Position numbers and translations under genes: made by a program. The notes beneath the pieces were generated by a model. It saw only the letters and a list, made by a program, of their open reading frames with translations, made no database searches and had not been told where the DNA came from. Shown here in pieces: positions 1-9,380 of a stretch of DNA of 64,000 nucleotides. The stretch lies in assembly GCF_035987325.1 (NCBI RefSeq), contig NZ_CP108488.1, forward strand, positions 186,001-250,000. Reading direction: 5' to 3'. Source of the DNA: Streptomyces sp. NBC_01244 (GTDB lineage: Bacteria > Actinomycetota > Actinomycetes > Streptomycetales > Streptomycetaceae). Each line of letters opens with the position of its first letter. The first letter of the stretch is position 1.

Positions 1-232
1 CGCGGGGCGCGAGCACCACGTCGGCGGTGTGGCCCCAGCGGTCCGGCAGGATCAGGGAACGGAGGCGGGCGCCGCGCGTGTGCACCTCCGCGCGGGCCCG
101 GCCGGGGAAGCCGAACCGCCACCTCTCCCCCCTTTCCTCATCGGCCAGACGCAGGGGACGGCCCGCCCCCGGGCAGGTGGGAGCCTGCCCGGGGTCAGTG
201 GCCTGGTCGGTGGATTCATATGTGTGTTCCAT
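1..232 (-). CDS. Aldose 1-epimerase (mutarotase), N-terminal part, runs off window
   Basis: Only the first 77 codons lie in the window; the rest continues beyond base 1. The ATG at 232 follows AGGGAA at a suitable distance. The visible protein ends with GARLRSLILPDRWGHTADVV, which resembles the first strands of the aldose 1-epimerase fold (a GA-x-L-x-S-L then PDR-x-G-x-x-ADVVLG pattern). Such enzymes interconvert alpha and beta anomers of free sugars in the cytoplasm. It is the last visible gene of the leftward transporter operon, 107 bases after the second permease, which suits anomer conversion of an imported aldose. The family call rests on a short stretch, so substrate cannot be judged. 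Confidence 0.65.
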   Translation of the reverse strand, partial: MEHTYESTDQATDPGQAPTCPGAGRPLRLADEERGERWRFGFPGRARAEVHTRGARLRSLILPDRWGHTADVVLAPR

Positions 233-339
233 GGCGGTGTTCCCTGGAAGTCGGTCCGTCGGAGGGCATGCCGGGAAGCAAGGTGGAATCGCGGCACTCG
301 AACGCTGGGGCCGGGGCTGACGTGCAGAGCGGCAGGGCG

Positions 340-1362
340 TCAGCCGGCGGCGGGGCGGCGGCCGCTCATCAGTCGTTGCAGCACGATGAACACGAGCAGC
401 AGGGCGCCGATGACGATCCGGGTCCACCAAGAGCTGAGCGTGCCCTGGAAGTTGACCACCGTCTGGATCGTGCCGAGGACGAGCACGCCGAGGGCCGTGC
501 CCAGGACGAAGCCGGAGCCTCCGGTCAGCAGCGTGCCGCCGATCACGGTGGCGGCGATCGCGTCGAGTTCCATGCCCATGGCGTGGAGGGCGTAGCCGGA
601 GAGCATGTAGAAGGTCAGCAACAGGCCGCCGAGCGCGGAACACAGGCCGCTGACGGCGTAGACGGCGATCTTGGTGGAGCCCGCCGGAAGACCCATCAGG
701 CGTGCGGAGGACTCGTTGTCGCCCAGTGCGTACACGTTGCGGCCGAACCGCGTGTGGTGCAGTACGACGAAGGCGATCACCAGTACGGCCAGGGCGATGA
801 CCACCGGGATCGAGACGAACAGTCCTCCCGGGCCGTACAGCCGGGTCTGCGCGATTCCGGCCGTGGTGGGGTCGCTGATCGTGATGGATTCGGTGCTGAT
901 CGTGTAGCAGAGCCCGCGGGCGAGGAACATGCCGGCCAGGGTGACGATGAACGGCTGGATCTCGAAGGTGTGGATGATCCAGCCCATGAGCGTCCCGCTC
1001 CCGGCGCCGACGAGCAGGACCAGTGGAATGACGGTGGCCAGGGGCCAGCCGTGCGACTCGACCAGCCAGGCGGTGAGCATGGTCGACAGGGCCACCATGG
1101 AGCCGACGGACAGGTCGATGCCGCCGGTGAGGATGACGAAGGTCGCCCCGACCGCGACGACCAGGAGGAATCCGTTGTCGATCAGCAGGTTCAGTACGAC
1201 TTGCGCGGAGAGGAAGCCCTCGTAGCGCACCGATCCGACGCCGAACATGACGGCCAGCAGGACGGCCGTGACGATCAGTGGGATACGGGTGCGGGTGCGC
1301 GGGGACACCGTCGCGAAGGGGCGGGTGAGATGCGCGGCGGCGCTCGCGATGCCGGTACTCAT
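340..1362 (-). CDS. Sugar ABC transporter permease, YjfF-like
   Basis: This 340-residue membrane protein is the second permease of a pentose/hexofuranose importer. The start is the ATG at 1362, which overlaps the stop of the upstream permease as ATGA. It has about nine or ten hydrophobic segments and the BPD_transp_2 family signature FVILTGGIDLSVGS, followed by ELDAIAATVIGGTLLTGGSG and, near the C-terminus, FQGTLSSWWTRI. The last motif closely matches my memory of E. coli YjfF. A longer open frame extends upstream through the neighbouring gene in another frame and should be ignored. It is predicted to pair with the 1359-2459 permease as a heterodimeric channel; substrate, probably L-arabinose, is inferred from the adjacent araBA genes. 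Confidence 0.88.
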   Translation of the reverse strand: MSTGIASAAAHLTRPFATVSPRTRTRIPLIVTAVLLAVMFGVGSVRYEGFLSAQVVLNLLIDNGFLLVVAVGATFVILTGGIDLSVGSMVALSTMLTAWLVESHGWPLATVIPLVLLVGAGSGTLMGWIIHTFEIQPFIVTLAGMFLARGLCYTISTESITISDPTTAGIAQTRLYGPGGLFVSIPVVIALAVLVIAFVVLHHTRFGRNVYALGDNESSARLMGLPAGSTKIAVYAVSGLCSALGGLLLTFYMLSGYALHAMGMELDAIAATVIGGTLLTGGSGFVLGTALGVLVLGTIQTVVNFQGTLSSWWTRIVIGALLLVFIVLQRLMSGRRPAAG

Positions 1363-2459
1363 GCGCGTACCTCCTGCTGCTGCGGGGTGGCGCCCGCCGG
1401 GGTGTGGGATCGGGGAGTGGCCGGCCCGCGGCGGCGCAGGACCTTGGCCCGGAAGACCGGGGACTGCACGAGGCAGACGACGATGACGACGAAGGCCTTG
1501 AAGACGAGGGTGGTCTCGGGCGGGACGCCGAGGGTGTAGACGGTGGTGGACAGGGTCTGGATGATCAGGGCGCCCAGAACGGTGCCGCCGAGGGAGAAGC
1601 GTCCTCCGGTCAGTGCGGTGCCGCCGACGACGACGGCGAGGATCGCGTCGAGCTCGATCCACAGGCCGGCGTTGTTGCCGTCGGCGCTGGAGACGTTGGA
1701 GCTGATCATCAGCCCGGCGACGGCGGCGCACAGCGCGCTGAAGACGTAGACCAGGGCGAGCAGGCCGCCGGCCCGGATGCCGACCAGGCGGCTGGCGGCG
1801 GGGTTGCCGCCAACGGACTCGATCAGCATGCCGAGTGCGCTGCGACGGGTGACGAAGGCGGTGAGCGCGACGAGGGCGGCTGCCAGAAGGACGGCGAACG
1901 GGAAGGTCAGCCAGTAGCCCCCGCCGATCATTTTGTAGGGGGCACTGGTCACCGTGACGATCTGGCCGTCCGTGATCAGCTGGGCGACGCCGCGGCCCGC
2001 GACCATGAGGATCAAGGTGGCCACGATGGGCTGCACACCCAGCCCGGACACCAGGAAGCCGTTGGCCAGGCCCAGCACGAGTGCGACGCCGAGTGCGAGG
2101 GCGACGGCCGTGAGCATGGTGGCGACACTGCCGGGACGCGCGGCGGTGGAGATGTGCCCGCAGGCGAGGGCGCCGGCGATGGCGACGGTGGAACCCACCG
2201 AGAGGTCGATCCCGCGGGTGGCGATGACCAGGGTCATGCCGAGCGCCACCAGGATGAGGGGCGCACCGAACTGGAGGATGTCGATGAGGCTGCCGTAGAG
2301 GTGGCCGTCGCGCACGCGTACGGAGAAGAAGTCGTGGTGGAACGCGAGGTTGCCGAGGAGCAGGGCGAGCAGGATGAGCGCGGGCCACAGCAGGCGGTGG
2401 CCGGCCAGACGTCTCCCGATCGCTCCGGCCGCCTCGGACTTGGCGGGCTGGGTGGTCAT
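1359..2459 (-). CDS. Sugar ABC transporter permease, YtfT-like
   Basis: This 366-residue inner-membrane permease of the ribose/galactofuranose class carries MTLVIATRGIDLSVGS around residues 75-90, ILMVAGRGVAQLITDGQIVT in the middle and ELDAILAVVVGGTALTGG later, all characteristic of YtfT. A cytoplasmic N-terminus of about 25 residues precedes roughly nine or ten membrane segments. It starts at 2459, overlapping the ATPase stop by four bases, and ends overlapping the next permease start, so the three genes are translationally coupled. Having two different permeases is the known arrangement of the YtfQ-R-T-YjfF family rather than of ribose systems with a single permease. Confidence 0.9.
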   Translation of the reverse strand: MTTQPAKSEAAGAIGRRLAGHRLLWPALILLALLLGNLAFHHDFFSVRVRDGHLYGSLIDILQFGAPLILVALGMTLVIATRGIDLSVGSTVAIAGALACGHISTAARPGSVATMLTAVALALGVALVLGLANGFLVSGLGVQPIVATLILMVAGRGVAQLITDGQIVTVTSAPYKMIGGGYWLTFPFAVLLAAALVALTAFVTRRSALGMLIESVGGNPAASRLVGIRAGGLLALVYVFSALCAAVAGLMISSNVSSADGNNAGLWIELDAILAVVVGGTALTGGRFSLGGTVLGALIIQTLSTTVYTLGVPPETTLVFKAFVVIVVCLVQSPVFRAKVLRRRGPATPRSHTPAGATPQQQEVRA

Positions 2460-4015
2460 GAGTCCGTTCCGGTGGCGATGGTCGTCAGGAGGCGTTCGGG
2501 CGTGACGGTGTCGTCGTTGGCCAGGGTGGCCACCATGCGGTGGTCGCGGAGCACGGCGATGCGGTGGCTCAGGCGCAGGACCTCTTCGAGTTCCGCCGAG
2601 ATGAACAGCACCGCGGTGCCTTCGCCCGCCAGGCGGGCCACGAGTTTCTGAATCTCGGCCTTGGCGCCGATGTCGATGCCCCGGGTGGGTTCGTCGAGGA
2701 TCAGGAGCCGGGGGTCGGTCAGCAGCCAGCGTGCGAGGAGGACCTTCTGCTGGTTGCCTCCGCTGAGGTGGCGCACTTGCGCTTCGGGGTCGGCGGGGCG
2801 GATGTCCAGGGCTTCGATCCAGTGCCGTGCCAGTTCGTCCTGCTTCGTGCGGGCCAGCGGCCTGGTCCAGCCGCGGGTGGCCTGCAACGCGAGGATGATG
2901 TTCTCGCGGACCGTGAGCTCGCCCACCAGGCCCTCGGACTTGCGGTTCTCGGAACAGAACGCGATGCCCCGGGCGATGGCGTGGCGGGGGGTGCGCAGGA
3001 GTACCTTCTTGCCCTCGATGCTCACGTCTCCGGAGTCCGCGCTGTCCGCGCCGAACAGGAGGCGCGCCACCTCGGTGCGGCCCGAGCCCAGGAGGCCGGC
3101 CAGTCCGATGACCTCGCCGGAATGGATGTCGAGGTCGTACGGTTCGATCGAGCCCGTACGGGCCAGCTGTCGTGCCTGGAGGAACGGCCCGCTGGTCGCT
3201 CGTTCGGCCGCTTCCTCCTGGGCACGGCCGGACAACTGGTCGAGGGTGGCCAGTTCTCCGCCGATCATGCGCTGCACCAGGGTCACCGGGGTGAGTTCGC
3301 CGATGGGGTACTCGCCTTCCATCCGGCCGTTGCGCAGGATGGTGACGCGGTCGCAGAGATCGAATACCTGGTCGAGGAAGTGCGTGACGAACAGGATGGC
3401 CACGCCGCGGTCCCGCAGGCGCCGCACCAGGGTGAAGAGCTGGGCGACCTCCTCGCGATCGAGGCTGGAGGTGGGTTCGTCCAGCACGAGCACCTTCGCC
3501 GAGACGTCCACCGCCCGGACGATGGCGACCAGTTGCTGCACCGCCAGGGAATGCGAATCGAGCAGGCTGGTGACGTCCAGTTCGAGGTCCAGTTCCGTCA
3601 GCAGTTCGGCCGCCCGCTGCCGCATCGCGGACCAGTGGATGAGACCGAACCGGCGCGGTTCGCGCCCGATGAGGATGTTCTCTGCGACCGAGATGTTCGG
3701 GCAGAGGTTCACCTCCTGGTAGACGGTGCTGATTCCGGCCCGCTGCGCCTGGAGGGGGTCCGCGAACGCGTGGCTCCGGCCGTCGACGACGATGGTGCCG
3801 CCGTCGGCGGGGTGGACACCGGTGAGCACCTTGATCAAGGTGGACTTCCCGGCGCCGTTCTCGCCCATCAGGGCGTGCACCTCACCGGGGAAGAGCCGCA
3901 AGCCGACTCCGTCGAGGGCGAGCACGCCGGGGAACTGCTTGCGGATGTCGTGGGCTTCCAGGACCGGGTGCGGGCCGCCCGCGCCCGTGGGCGGCGGGGT
4001 GGACGGAGATGCCAT
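2456..4015 (-). CDS. Sugar ABC transporter ATP-binding protein, YtfR-like, two ATPase domains
   Basis: This 519-residue protein contains two fused ABC domains, as usual for CUT2 sugar importers. The first has Walker [10 protein letters not shown] near residue 53, a Q-loop in VYQEVNLCPN and Walker B VLVLDEPTSSLD. The second has a degenerate P-loop GLLGSGRTE, the SGGNQQK signature and [18 protein letters not shown]. The ATG at 4015 follows GAGGAGG. It energises import by the two downstream permeases and receives sugar from the YtfQ-like binding protein encoded just upstream. A 118-base gap containing a strong stem-loop separates it from that gene, consistent with higher expression of the binding protein. 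A second family member with the same architecture lies at 18283-19830. Confidence 0.92.
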   Translation of the reverse strand: MASPSTPPPTGAGGPHPVLEAHDIRKQFPGVLALDGVGLRLFPGEVHALMGENGAGKSTLIKVLTGVHPADGGTIVVDGRSHAFADPLQAQRAGISTVYQEVNLCPNISVAENILIGREPRRFGLIHWSAMRQRAAELLTELDLELDVTSLLDSHSLAVQQLVAIVRAVDVSAKVLVLDEPTSSLDREEVAQLFTLVRRLRDRGVAILFVTHFLDQVFDLCDRVTILRNGRMEGEYPIGELTPVTLVQRMIGGELATLDQLSGRAQEEAAERATSGPFLQARQLARTGSIEPYDLDIHSGEVIGLAGLLGSGRTEVARLLFGADSADSGDVSIEGKKVLLRTPRHAIARGIAFCSENRKSEGLVGELTVRENIILALQATRGWTRPLARTKQDELARHWIEALDIRPADPEAQVRHLSGGNQQKVLLARWLLTDPRLLILDEPTRGIDIGAKAEIQKLVARLAGEGTAVLFISAELEEVLRLSHRIAVLRDHRMVATLANDDTVTPERLLTTIATGTDS

Positions 4016-4052
4016 CCGCCCTCCTCTCGTGTGTGGGGTGGTGGAGCGGGCT

Positions 4053-4122
4053 CCGGTGCCAGGCGTCGCGGGCCCCGCGAGCTCCGGCGGGGCCGGGCCG
4101 GGCCGGCCTCCTGCGGCACCGG
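4053..4122 (-). terminator. Stem-loop between binding-protein gene and ATPase gene (attenuator)
   Basis: The arms CCGGTGCC (4053-4060) and GGCACCGG (4115-4122) are perfect complements enclosing a very GC-rich interior that can fold further. Stem-loops in this position commonly protect the binding-protein transcript and reduce readthrough into the rest of a transporter operon; that role is inferred here. Confidence 0.45.
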
Positions 4123-4133
4123 AACCTGCGGGG

Positions 4134-5132
4134 TCAGTAGTTCCGGGTCGGCAGGGCGGCCGCGGCCTTGTCCTGCGGGAAGACGCCCTCCTGGGTCTCG
4201 ACCCGGGTCGGGACGCTCTCCCCCGCCACGACCTTCTTCGCCAGCTCCATGAGCTGGTCGCCGAGCATCGGGTTGCACTCCACCACGACGTTGATCTTGC
4301 CTTCGGTCATGGCGACGAAGGCGTCCTTGATTCCGTCCACCGAGATCACCTTGATGTCCGTACCGGGCTTCTTGCCGGACTCCTCGATGGCCTGAATGGC
4401 GCCGAGGGCCATGTCGTCGTTGTGGGCGTAGAGGACGTCGATGTCCTTCTGGGACTTCAGGAACGCCTGCATGACCTCCTTGCCCTTGGCGCGGGTGAAG
4501 TCGCCCGTCTGCGAGGCGACGATCTTGAACTTGCCGTCGGCACGGATGGCATCGGCGAAGCCGGCCTTGCGGTCGTTGGCGGGTGCTGAGCCCGTGGTGC
4601 CCTGGAGCTCGACGATGTTGACCGGGCCCTGTTCGTTCGCGTACGCGCCGGTCAGCCACTCGCCCGCGGACTTGCCCTCCTTGACGAAGTCCGAGCCCAG
4701 GAAGGTCTTGTAGAGGGAGGTGTCCTTGGTGTCCACGGCGCGGTCGGTGAGGATGACCGGGATGCCCGCGTCCTTGGCCTCCTTGAGCACCGTGTCCCAG
4801 CCGGATTCCACGACCGGCGAGAAGGCGATCACGTCGACCTTCTGCTGGATGAAGGTGCGGATCGCCTTGATCTGGTTCTCCTGCTTCTGCTGAGCGTCGG
4901 AGAACTTGAGCTCGATCCCGGCCTTCTTCGCCGCCTCCTGCACGGACTTGGTGTTGGCGGTACGCCAACCGCTCTCGGCGCCGACCTGGGCGAAGCCCAT
5001 GGTGATGGCGCCGCCGGAGCCCGTCTTGGCCCCGGAGGCCGGGGCGGAGGCGGGACCCTCGGTCGAGCAGGCGGTCAACGCCGAGGAGGCGAGAAGGGCG
5101 GCGGTGAGGACGAGGGCTGCTCTGCGAGCCAT
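4134..5132 (-). CDS. Sugar ABC transporter substrate-binding lipoprotein, YtfQ-like
   Basis: This 332-residue lipoprotein has a signal peptide ending in a lipobox, LTAC, with lipid attachment predicted at that cysteine near residue 24. The mature part matches the YtfQ family closely: GFAQVGAESGWRTANT, FSDAQQKQENQIKAIRTF, PVVESGWDTVLKEAKDAGIP, then SQTGDFTRAKGKEVMQAFLK and YAHNDDMALGAIQAIEESG. YtfQ binds galactofuranose in E. coli; related actinobacterial systems beside araBA probably take L-arabinose, which is inference. I chose the ATG at 5132 because GAAAGGA lies just upstream and the lipobox distance is right; an open frame extends much further upstream but crosses the operator. It is first in the leftward operon and is preceded by a LacI-type palindrome at 5266. 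Confidence 0.92.
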   Translation of the reverse strand: MARRAALVLTAALLASSALTACSTEGPASAPASGAKTGSGGAITMGFAQVGAESGWRTANTKSVQEAAKKAGIELKFSDAQQKQENQIKAIRTFIQQKVDVIAFSPVVESGWDTVLKEAKDAGIPVILTDRAVDTKDTSLYKTFLGSDFVKEGKSAGEWLTGAYANEQGPVNIVELQGTTGSAPANDRKAGFADAIRADGKFKIVASQTGDFTRAKGKEVMQAFLKSQKDIDVLYAHNDDMALGAIQAIEESGKKPGTDIKVISVDGIKDAFVAMTEGKINVVVECNPMLGDQLMELAKKVVAGESVPTRVETQEGVFPQDKAAAALPTRNY

Positions 5133-5265
5133 GACGGGTGTCCTTTCGGGGCTACGGATGAGGCTCCGCACGGCCGGTGCCGGGCTGTGCCCGCGGTCGG
5201 GGGCGTGGCGGGGCCGGGGGCGGGGGGGTGACAGGAGCGGGATGCCTTTGAGGGGCGCCGTCGCA

Positions 5266-5281
5266 TTGTGAGCGCTAACAA
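5266..5281. promoter_or_regulatory. LacI-family operator, site 1
   Basis: TTGTGAGCGCTAACAA is a near-perfect 16-bp palindrome with central GCGC, the hallmark of LacI/GalR operators. It is 134 bases upstream of the YtfQ-like gene. Confidence 0.8.
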
Positions 5282-5505
5282 GCTGGGTTCTCAACCCCTT
5301 TGCGCACGTTACCTGTCCGTTACCGCGTGACGTGCGGCGACAAGACGGACTCCATCCGTTCACGCGACCATCGACCCCGCTACCCGAATCGGAGACCTCA
5401 ACCCGCCTCGAATCAACGACACATCGAGGCGTGACCCTGTATACGAAGGCCACCACACCAAGAGGGTCTCCCGCATGATCCACGCAGACCTCTTGCCTAT
5501 CGACA

Positions 5506-5521
5506 TTGTTAGCGCTCACAC
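5506..5521. promoter_or_regulatory. LacI-family operator, site 2
   Basis: TTGTTAGCGCTCACAC matches site 1 read in the other orientation at nearly every base. It lies 106 bases before the likely araB start and suggests coordinate repression of both divergent operons, possibly with looping between the two sites. Confidence 0.8.
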
Positions 5522-5627
5522 TGCAAGCTGATCGGATCCTCCGCCGACCGCCAGGATGGTCGGGACGGCATCTCCGGCTGCCGGGCCGCGCCGCGTGCCG
5601 CCCACGGCTCCTTCGAAAGGCACTCTG

Positions 5628-7322
5628 TTGACGTCACCCCATCTCCTCGCGCCCATCCCTCCCTCCGAGGAATCGGAGCAGTACACGGTCGGCGTCGACT
5701 TCGGCACGCTGTCGGGCCGCGCCGTGGTGGTGCGGGTTCGCGACGGTCAGGAACTTGCCGCGGCGGTCCACCCCTACCGGCACGGCGTCATCGACCGATA
5801 CCTGCCGCAAGGCGGCGCGCCATTGCCTCCGGACTGGGCCCTGCAACACCCCCAGGACTGGCGGGACGTACTGCGTCACGCCGTCCCGCAGGCCCTGGCG
5901 GCGGCGGGGATCGATCCCGCCGCGGTGATCGGCATCGCCACCGACTTCACCGCCTGCACCGTCCTGCCCACGCGGGCCGACGGGACCCCCCTCGCCGAGA
6001 CCGAGCTCGCCGGACGGCCGCATGCCTGGCCCAAGCTGTGGAAGCACCACGCCGCCCAGTCCCACGCCGACCGCATCAACGAACTCGCCCACGCCCGCGG
6101 GGAGAAGTGGATCGCCCGCTACGGCGGCCGGATCTCCGCCGAGTGGCAGTTCGCGAAGGCCCTCCAGGTCCTGGAGGAAGATCCGCTCGTCTACGAAAAC
6201 TGCGCGCGGTGGATCGAGGCCGCCGACTGGATCGTGTGGCAGCTCACCGGAACCGAGTCCCGCAACGCCTGCACCGCCGGGTACAAGGGCATCCACCAGG
6301 ACGGTGCCTACCCGAGCGAGGAGTACCTGGCCGCGCTGAACCCCCGGTTCGCCGACTTCGCACGCACCCGCCTCGCATTCCCGCTCTCCGCCCTGGGCTC
6401 ACGCGTGGGCTCGCTCAGTACGGAGGCCGCAGCGTGGACAGGGCTGCGGCCCGGCATCGCCGTGGCCGCGGGCAACGTCGACGCCCATGTCACCGCGGCG
6501 GCGGCCCAGGCCGTCGAGGACGGACAACTGCTCGCCATCATGGGGACCTCCACCTGCCACGTCGTGAACGCCCCCGTCCTCGCCGACGTCCCCGGCATCT
6601 GCGGTGTCGTGGCCGGCGGGATCGTCGAGGGAACCTACGGCTACGAGGCCGGCCAGAGTGCGGTCGGCGACATCTTCGCCTGGGTGCTGGAGCAAGGCAT
6701 CCCGTCGGACTACCTCGCCGAGGCCGCCGAGCGCGGCGAGGACCTGCACACCCTGCTGACCCGGAAGGCCGCCGGCCAGCCGGTCGGCGGACACGGACTG
6801 GTCGCCCTCGACTGGCTGAACGGCAACCGTTCGGTCCTCGTCGACCACCACCTCTCCGGAGTCATCGTGGGTCTCACCCTCGCGACCCGCCCCGAGGACG
6901 TCTACCGCGCGATGCTCGAAGCCACCGCGTTCGGCACCCGCGTCATCGTGGAGGCCCTGGAAACAGGCGGCGTACCGGTCTACGAGTTCATCGTCGCCGG
7001 CGGACTGGCCAAGAACGAACTGCTGATGCAGATCTACTCCGACGTGCTGCGCCGCCCCGTCTCCCTCGCCGCATCCGACCAGGGCCCCGCCCTCGGGTCG
7101 GCCATCCACGCCGCCGTGGCCGCCGGCGCGCACACCGATGTGCGAACGGCCACCGCCGCCATGGGCCGCCGACTGCCTGCCGTCTACAGGCCCGACACCT
7201 CCCGGGCCGACGCCTACGACGCCCTGTTCGCCGAGTACAGGCTCCTGCACGACCACTTCGGGACCGGCGGTCTGCTGCACCGCCTGAGGAGCATGCGCGA
7301 CACGACCCGCACAGCGGGCTGA
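5628..7322 (+). CDS. araB: L-ribulokinase
   Basis: The enzyme phosphorylates L-ribulose to L-ribulose 5-phosphate in the cytoplasm, the second step of L-arabinose breakdown. The 564-residue protein is a FGGY carbohydrate kinase of normal ribulokinase length. It opens with TVGVDFGTLSGRAVVVRV (phosphate-binding region), has FTACTVLP, AGYKGIHQDG, LAIMGTSTCHVVNA and a C-terminal VAGGLAKNELLMQIYSDVL segment. I chose TTG at 5628 because GAAAGG lies seven bases upstream; an in-frame ATG at 5556 has no usable ribosome site and would add 24 unconserved residues. It is followed 101 bases later by araA. A LacI-type operator sits upstream. araD, the next enzyme of the pathway, is not found beside it. Confidence 0.93.
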   Translation: MTSPHLLAPIPPSEESEQYTVGVDFGTLSGRAVVVRVRDGQELAAAVHPYRHGVIDRYLPQGGAPLPPDWALQHPQDWRDVLRHAVPQALAAAGIDPAAVIGIATDFTACTVLPTRADGTPLAETELAGRPHAWPKLWKHHAAQSHADRINELAHARGEKWIARYGGRISAEWQFAKALQVLEEDPLVYENCARWIEAADWIVWQLTGTESRNACTAGYKGIHQDGAYPSEEYLAALNPRFADFARTRLAFPLSALGSRVGSLSTEAAAWTGLRPGIAVAAGNVDAHVTAAAAQAVEDGQLLAIMGTSTCHVVNAPVLADVPGICGVVAGGIVEGTYGYEAGQSAVGDIFAWVLEQGIPSDYLAEAAERGEDLHTLLTRKAAGQPVGGHGLVALDWLNGNRSVLVDHHLSGVIVGLTLATRPEDVYRAMLEATAFGTRVIVEALETGGVPVYEFIVAGGLAKNELLMQIYSDVLRRPVSLAASDQGPALGSAIHAAVAAGAHTDVRTATAAMGRRLPAVYRPDTSRADAYDALFAEYRLLHDHFGTGGLLHRLRSMRDTTRTAG

Positions 7323-7423
7323 CCTAGGCCGCCTCCTTCGGATCTTGCCTGACCGTCCGTCACCACTTCCCCAACCGCCCGCCGTCTCACCACCGTTGCG
7401 GGACGTCACCATCAGGAGTCCAT

Positions 7424-8935
7424 GTGCCCAGCCAAGCATCCCCCGCCCAGGAGATCTGGTTCCTCACCGGCAGCCAAGGCCTGTACGGAGAGGAGACGCT
7501 GAAGCAGGTCGCCGAACAGTCGCGGCAGATCGCCGCCGCGCTGGCCGACGCCTCCGGCATTCCCGCGCGTGTGGTGTGGAAGCCGGTGCTGACCGACGCC
7601 GACGCCATCCGCCGGGTATGCCTCGATGCCAACGCCGACGACCGGTGCATCGGGCTGATCGCCTGGATGCACACCTTCTCGCCGGCCAAGATGTGGATCG
7701 CCGGACTGGACGCGCTGCGCAAGCCGTTGCTGCACCTCCACACCCAGTCGAACGTGGCCCTGCCCTGGGACACCATCGACATGGACTTCATGAACCTCAA
7801 CCAAGCCGCCCACGGAGACCGCGAGTTCGGGCACATCCAGACCCGTCTCGGCGTACCCCGCAAGACCGTGGCCGGCCACGTCACCGATCCGGTGACGAGC
7901 GCACGCGTCGCGGTCTGGGCGCGGGCGGCCGCCGCACGATCCGAACTGGCCACCCTCAAGGTCGCCCGCTTCGGCGACAACATGCGCGACGTGGCCGTCA
8001 CCGAGGGCGACAAGGTCGAGGCCCAGCTGCGCTTCGGCGTCTCCGTCAACACCTACGGCGTCAACGACCTGGTGGAGGTCGTCGACAGCGCGGACGAGAC
8101 CGGGGTGGCTTCCCTCGTCGAGGAGTACGCCGACCTGTACGACCTGGCGCCGGAACTGCGACCGGGCGGCGAACGGCACGACGCGCTGCGCTACGCGGCC
8201 CGCATCGAAGCCGGCCTGCGCACCTTCCTCGAAACGGGCGGCTTCGGGGCCTTCACCACCAACTTCGAGGACCTGGGCGGACTGCGCCAGCTGCCCGGCC
8301 TCGCGGTCCAGCGGCTCATGGCCCAGGGGTACGGCTTCGGAGGAGAGGGCGACTGGAAGACCGCCGTCCTGCTGCGCGCCCTCAAGGTGGCTGCCGCCGG
8401 CCTCCCGGGCGGCACCTCCTTCATGGAGGACTACACCTACGACCTGACACCCGGCAACGAGCTCATCCTCGGCGCGCACATGCTGGAGGTCTGCCCCACC
8501 ATCGCCGCCGCCAGGCCCAGCTGCGAGATCCACCCCCTCGGCATCGGCGGGCGGGAGGACCCGGTGCGCCTGGTGTTCGACGCGGCCCCCGGCCCGGCCG
8601 TGGTGGTCGGGCTCGCCGACCTCGGCGACCGCTTCCGCCTGATCGCCAATGACATCGACGTGGTGGCACCCCCTCACCCGCTGCCCGCACTGCCCGTCGC
8701 CCGCGCGGTCTGGCGGCCGCGCCCCGACCTGCGGACCTCCACCGAATCCTGGCTGACGGCCGGAGGACCGCACCACACCGTCCTCAGCACCGCCCTGACC
8801 TCCGACCACCTCGACGACCTCGCGGAAATGCTCCGCCTGGAGCTCGCCCTCATCGACGAGACCACCACCCCGAAGCAGTTCCGGCGCGATCTCCGCTGGA
8901 ACCAGGCGTACTACCGGCTGGCGCTGGGGCTGTGA
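7424..8935 (+). CDS. araA: L-arabinose isomerase
   Basis: This converts L-arabinose to L-ribulose, the first catabolic step. The 503-residue length is typical. The N-terminus [13 protein letters not shown], the segments [36 protein letters not shown] and the metal-site region [20 protein letters not shown] with [20 protein letters not shown] are diagnostic. The GTG start at 7424 follows CAGGAG by five bases. It forms an operon with araB and ends before a strong hairpin at 9021. Neighbouring transport genes and shared operators place it in the arabinose regulon. Confidence 0.96.
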   Translation: MPSQASPAQEIWFLTGSQGLYGEETLKQVAEQSRQIAAALADASGIPARVVWKPVLTDADAIRRVCLDANADDRCIGLIAWMHTFSPAKMWIAGLDALRKPLLHLHTQSNVALPWDTIDMDFMNLNQAAHGDREFGHIQTRLGVPRKTVAGHVTDPVTSARVAVWARAAAARSELATLKVARFGDNMRDVAVTEGDKVEAQLRFGVSVNTYGVNDLVEVVDSADETGVASLVEEYADLYDLAPELRPGGERHDALRYAARIEAGLRTFLETGGFGAFTTNFEDLGGLRQLPGLAVQRLMAQGYGFGGEGDWKTAVLLRALKVAAAGLPGGTSFMEDYTYDLTPGNELILGAHMLEVCPTIAAARPSCEIHPLGIGGREDPVRLVFDAAPGPAVVVGLADLGDRFRLIANDIDVVAPPHPLPALPVARAVWRPRPDLRTSTESWLTAGGPHHTVLSTALTSDHLDDLAEMLRLELALIDETTTPKQFRRDLRWNQAYYRLALGL

Positions 8936-9020
8936 ACCGCTCGCAGCCCGGGGCGTGCCGCCGTCACCGGTAACGACGCGGCCCGGGCTTCCGGCAGAGC
9001 GGGTGCCGGATGGACGCGTA

Positions 9021-9054
9021 GAGGCCGGGCAGCCCTTGCGGGCTGCCCGGCCTC
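9021..9054 (+). terminator. Rho-independent-type hairpin after araA
   Basis: Fifteen-base perfect arms (9021-9035 and 9040-9054) enclose a four-base loop TTGC. There is no long T tract, as usual in high-GC actinobacteria. It should end the araBA transcript and may also stop the relic reading from the other side. Confidence 0.8.
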
Positions 9055-9091
9055 GTCGTACGCGGAGCTGCTCTTCAGGCGGGGCGGGCTG

Positions 9092-9380
9092 TTATTCGAG
9101 CAGCTCCGCGTACGAACCCATGGCCAGGGCGATGTCCGCCTGGGCCCAGAACCGGTGGTACGTGAAGGCGGGCGCGGCGCCGCCCTCGAGGTAGGCCTCG
9201 ATCTTCGGCCAGGCCGGGTCGTCCTGGTAGAAGGTGCGGATCGAGGCGAAGGTGGAGGCGGCGTTCACCGCGTCGCCGTTCGGCATCGTGCCCGTCCACG
9301 TGCTGGGGACGTAGACCGGGTTGTCGAAGCGGCTGTAGTCGGTCCGGGTCTCCTGGACGGCGACGCCCAGGGGGTCCTGG
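9092..9380 (-). pseudogene. GH48 cellobiohydrolase, C-terminal relic
   Basis: Read leftward, this codes about 90 residues ending at a stop at 9092. They include GVAVQETRTDYSRF, NPVYVPSTWTGTMPNGDAV, IRTFYQDDPAWPKIEAYLEG and APAFTYHRFWAQADIALAMG. I recognise this as the C-terminal end of family 48 glycoside hydrolases, the reducing-end processive cellulases of Streptomyces and clostridia, which are normally over 600 residues. The rest of the catalytic domain is absent. The sequence just upstream is an unrelated ABC ATPase start in another frame, so a deletion joined the two. No function is expected. The GH48 identification is from memory of family motifs and is fairly firm. Confidence 0.7.

Larger units (their letters stand above)
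5133..5627. promoter_or_regulatory. Divergent control region between transporter operon and araBA
   Basis: This 495-base non-coding stretch holds the promoters of two divergent operons. Two near-identical LacI-type palindromes sit about 240 bases apart, one near each operon. I did not find convincing -35/-10 pairs by eye. No separate gene is supported here. Confidence 0.7.

Noticed and set aside
340..2388. Single 682-residue minus-strand protein covering both permeases
   Set aside because: Only its last 340 residues are a real permease; the first half is the wrong frame of the upstream permease gene. The ATGA overlap defines two separate genes.
5556..5627. Upstream ATG extension of araB
   Set aside because: No ribosome site and no conserved residues; the TTG at 5628 has a well-spaced GAAAGG.
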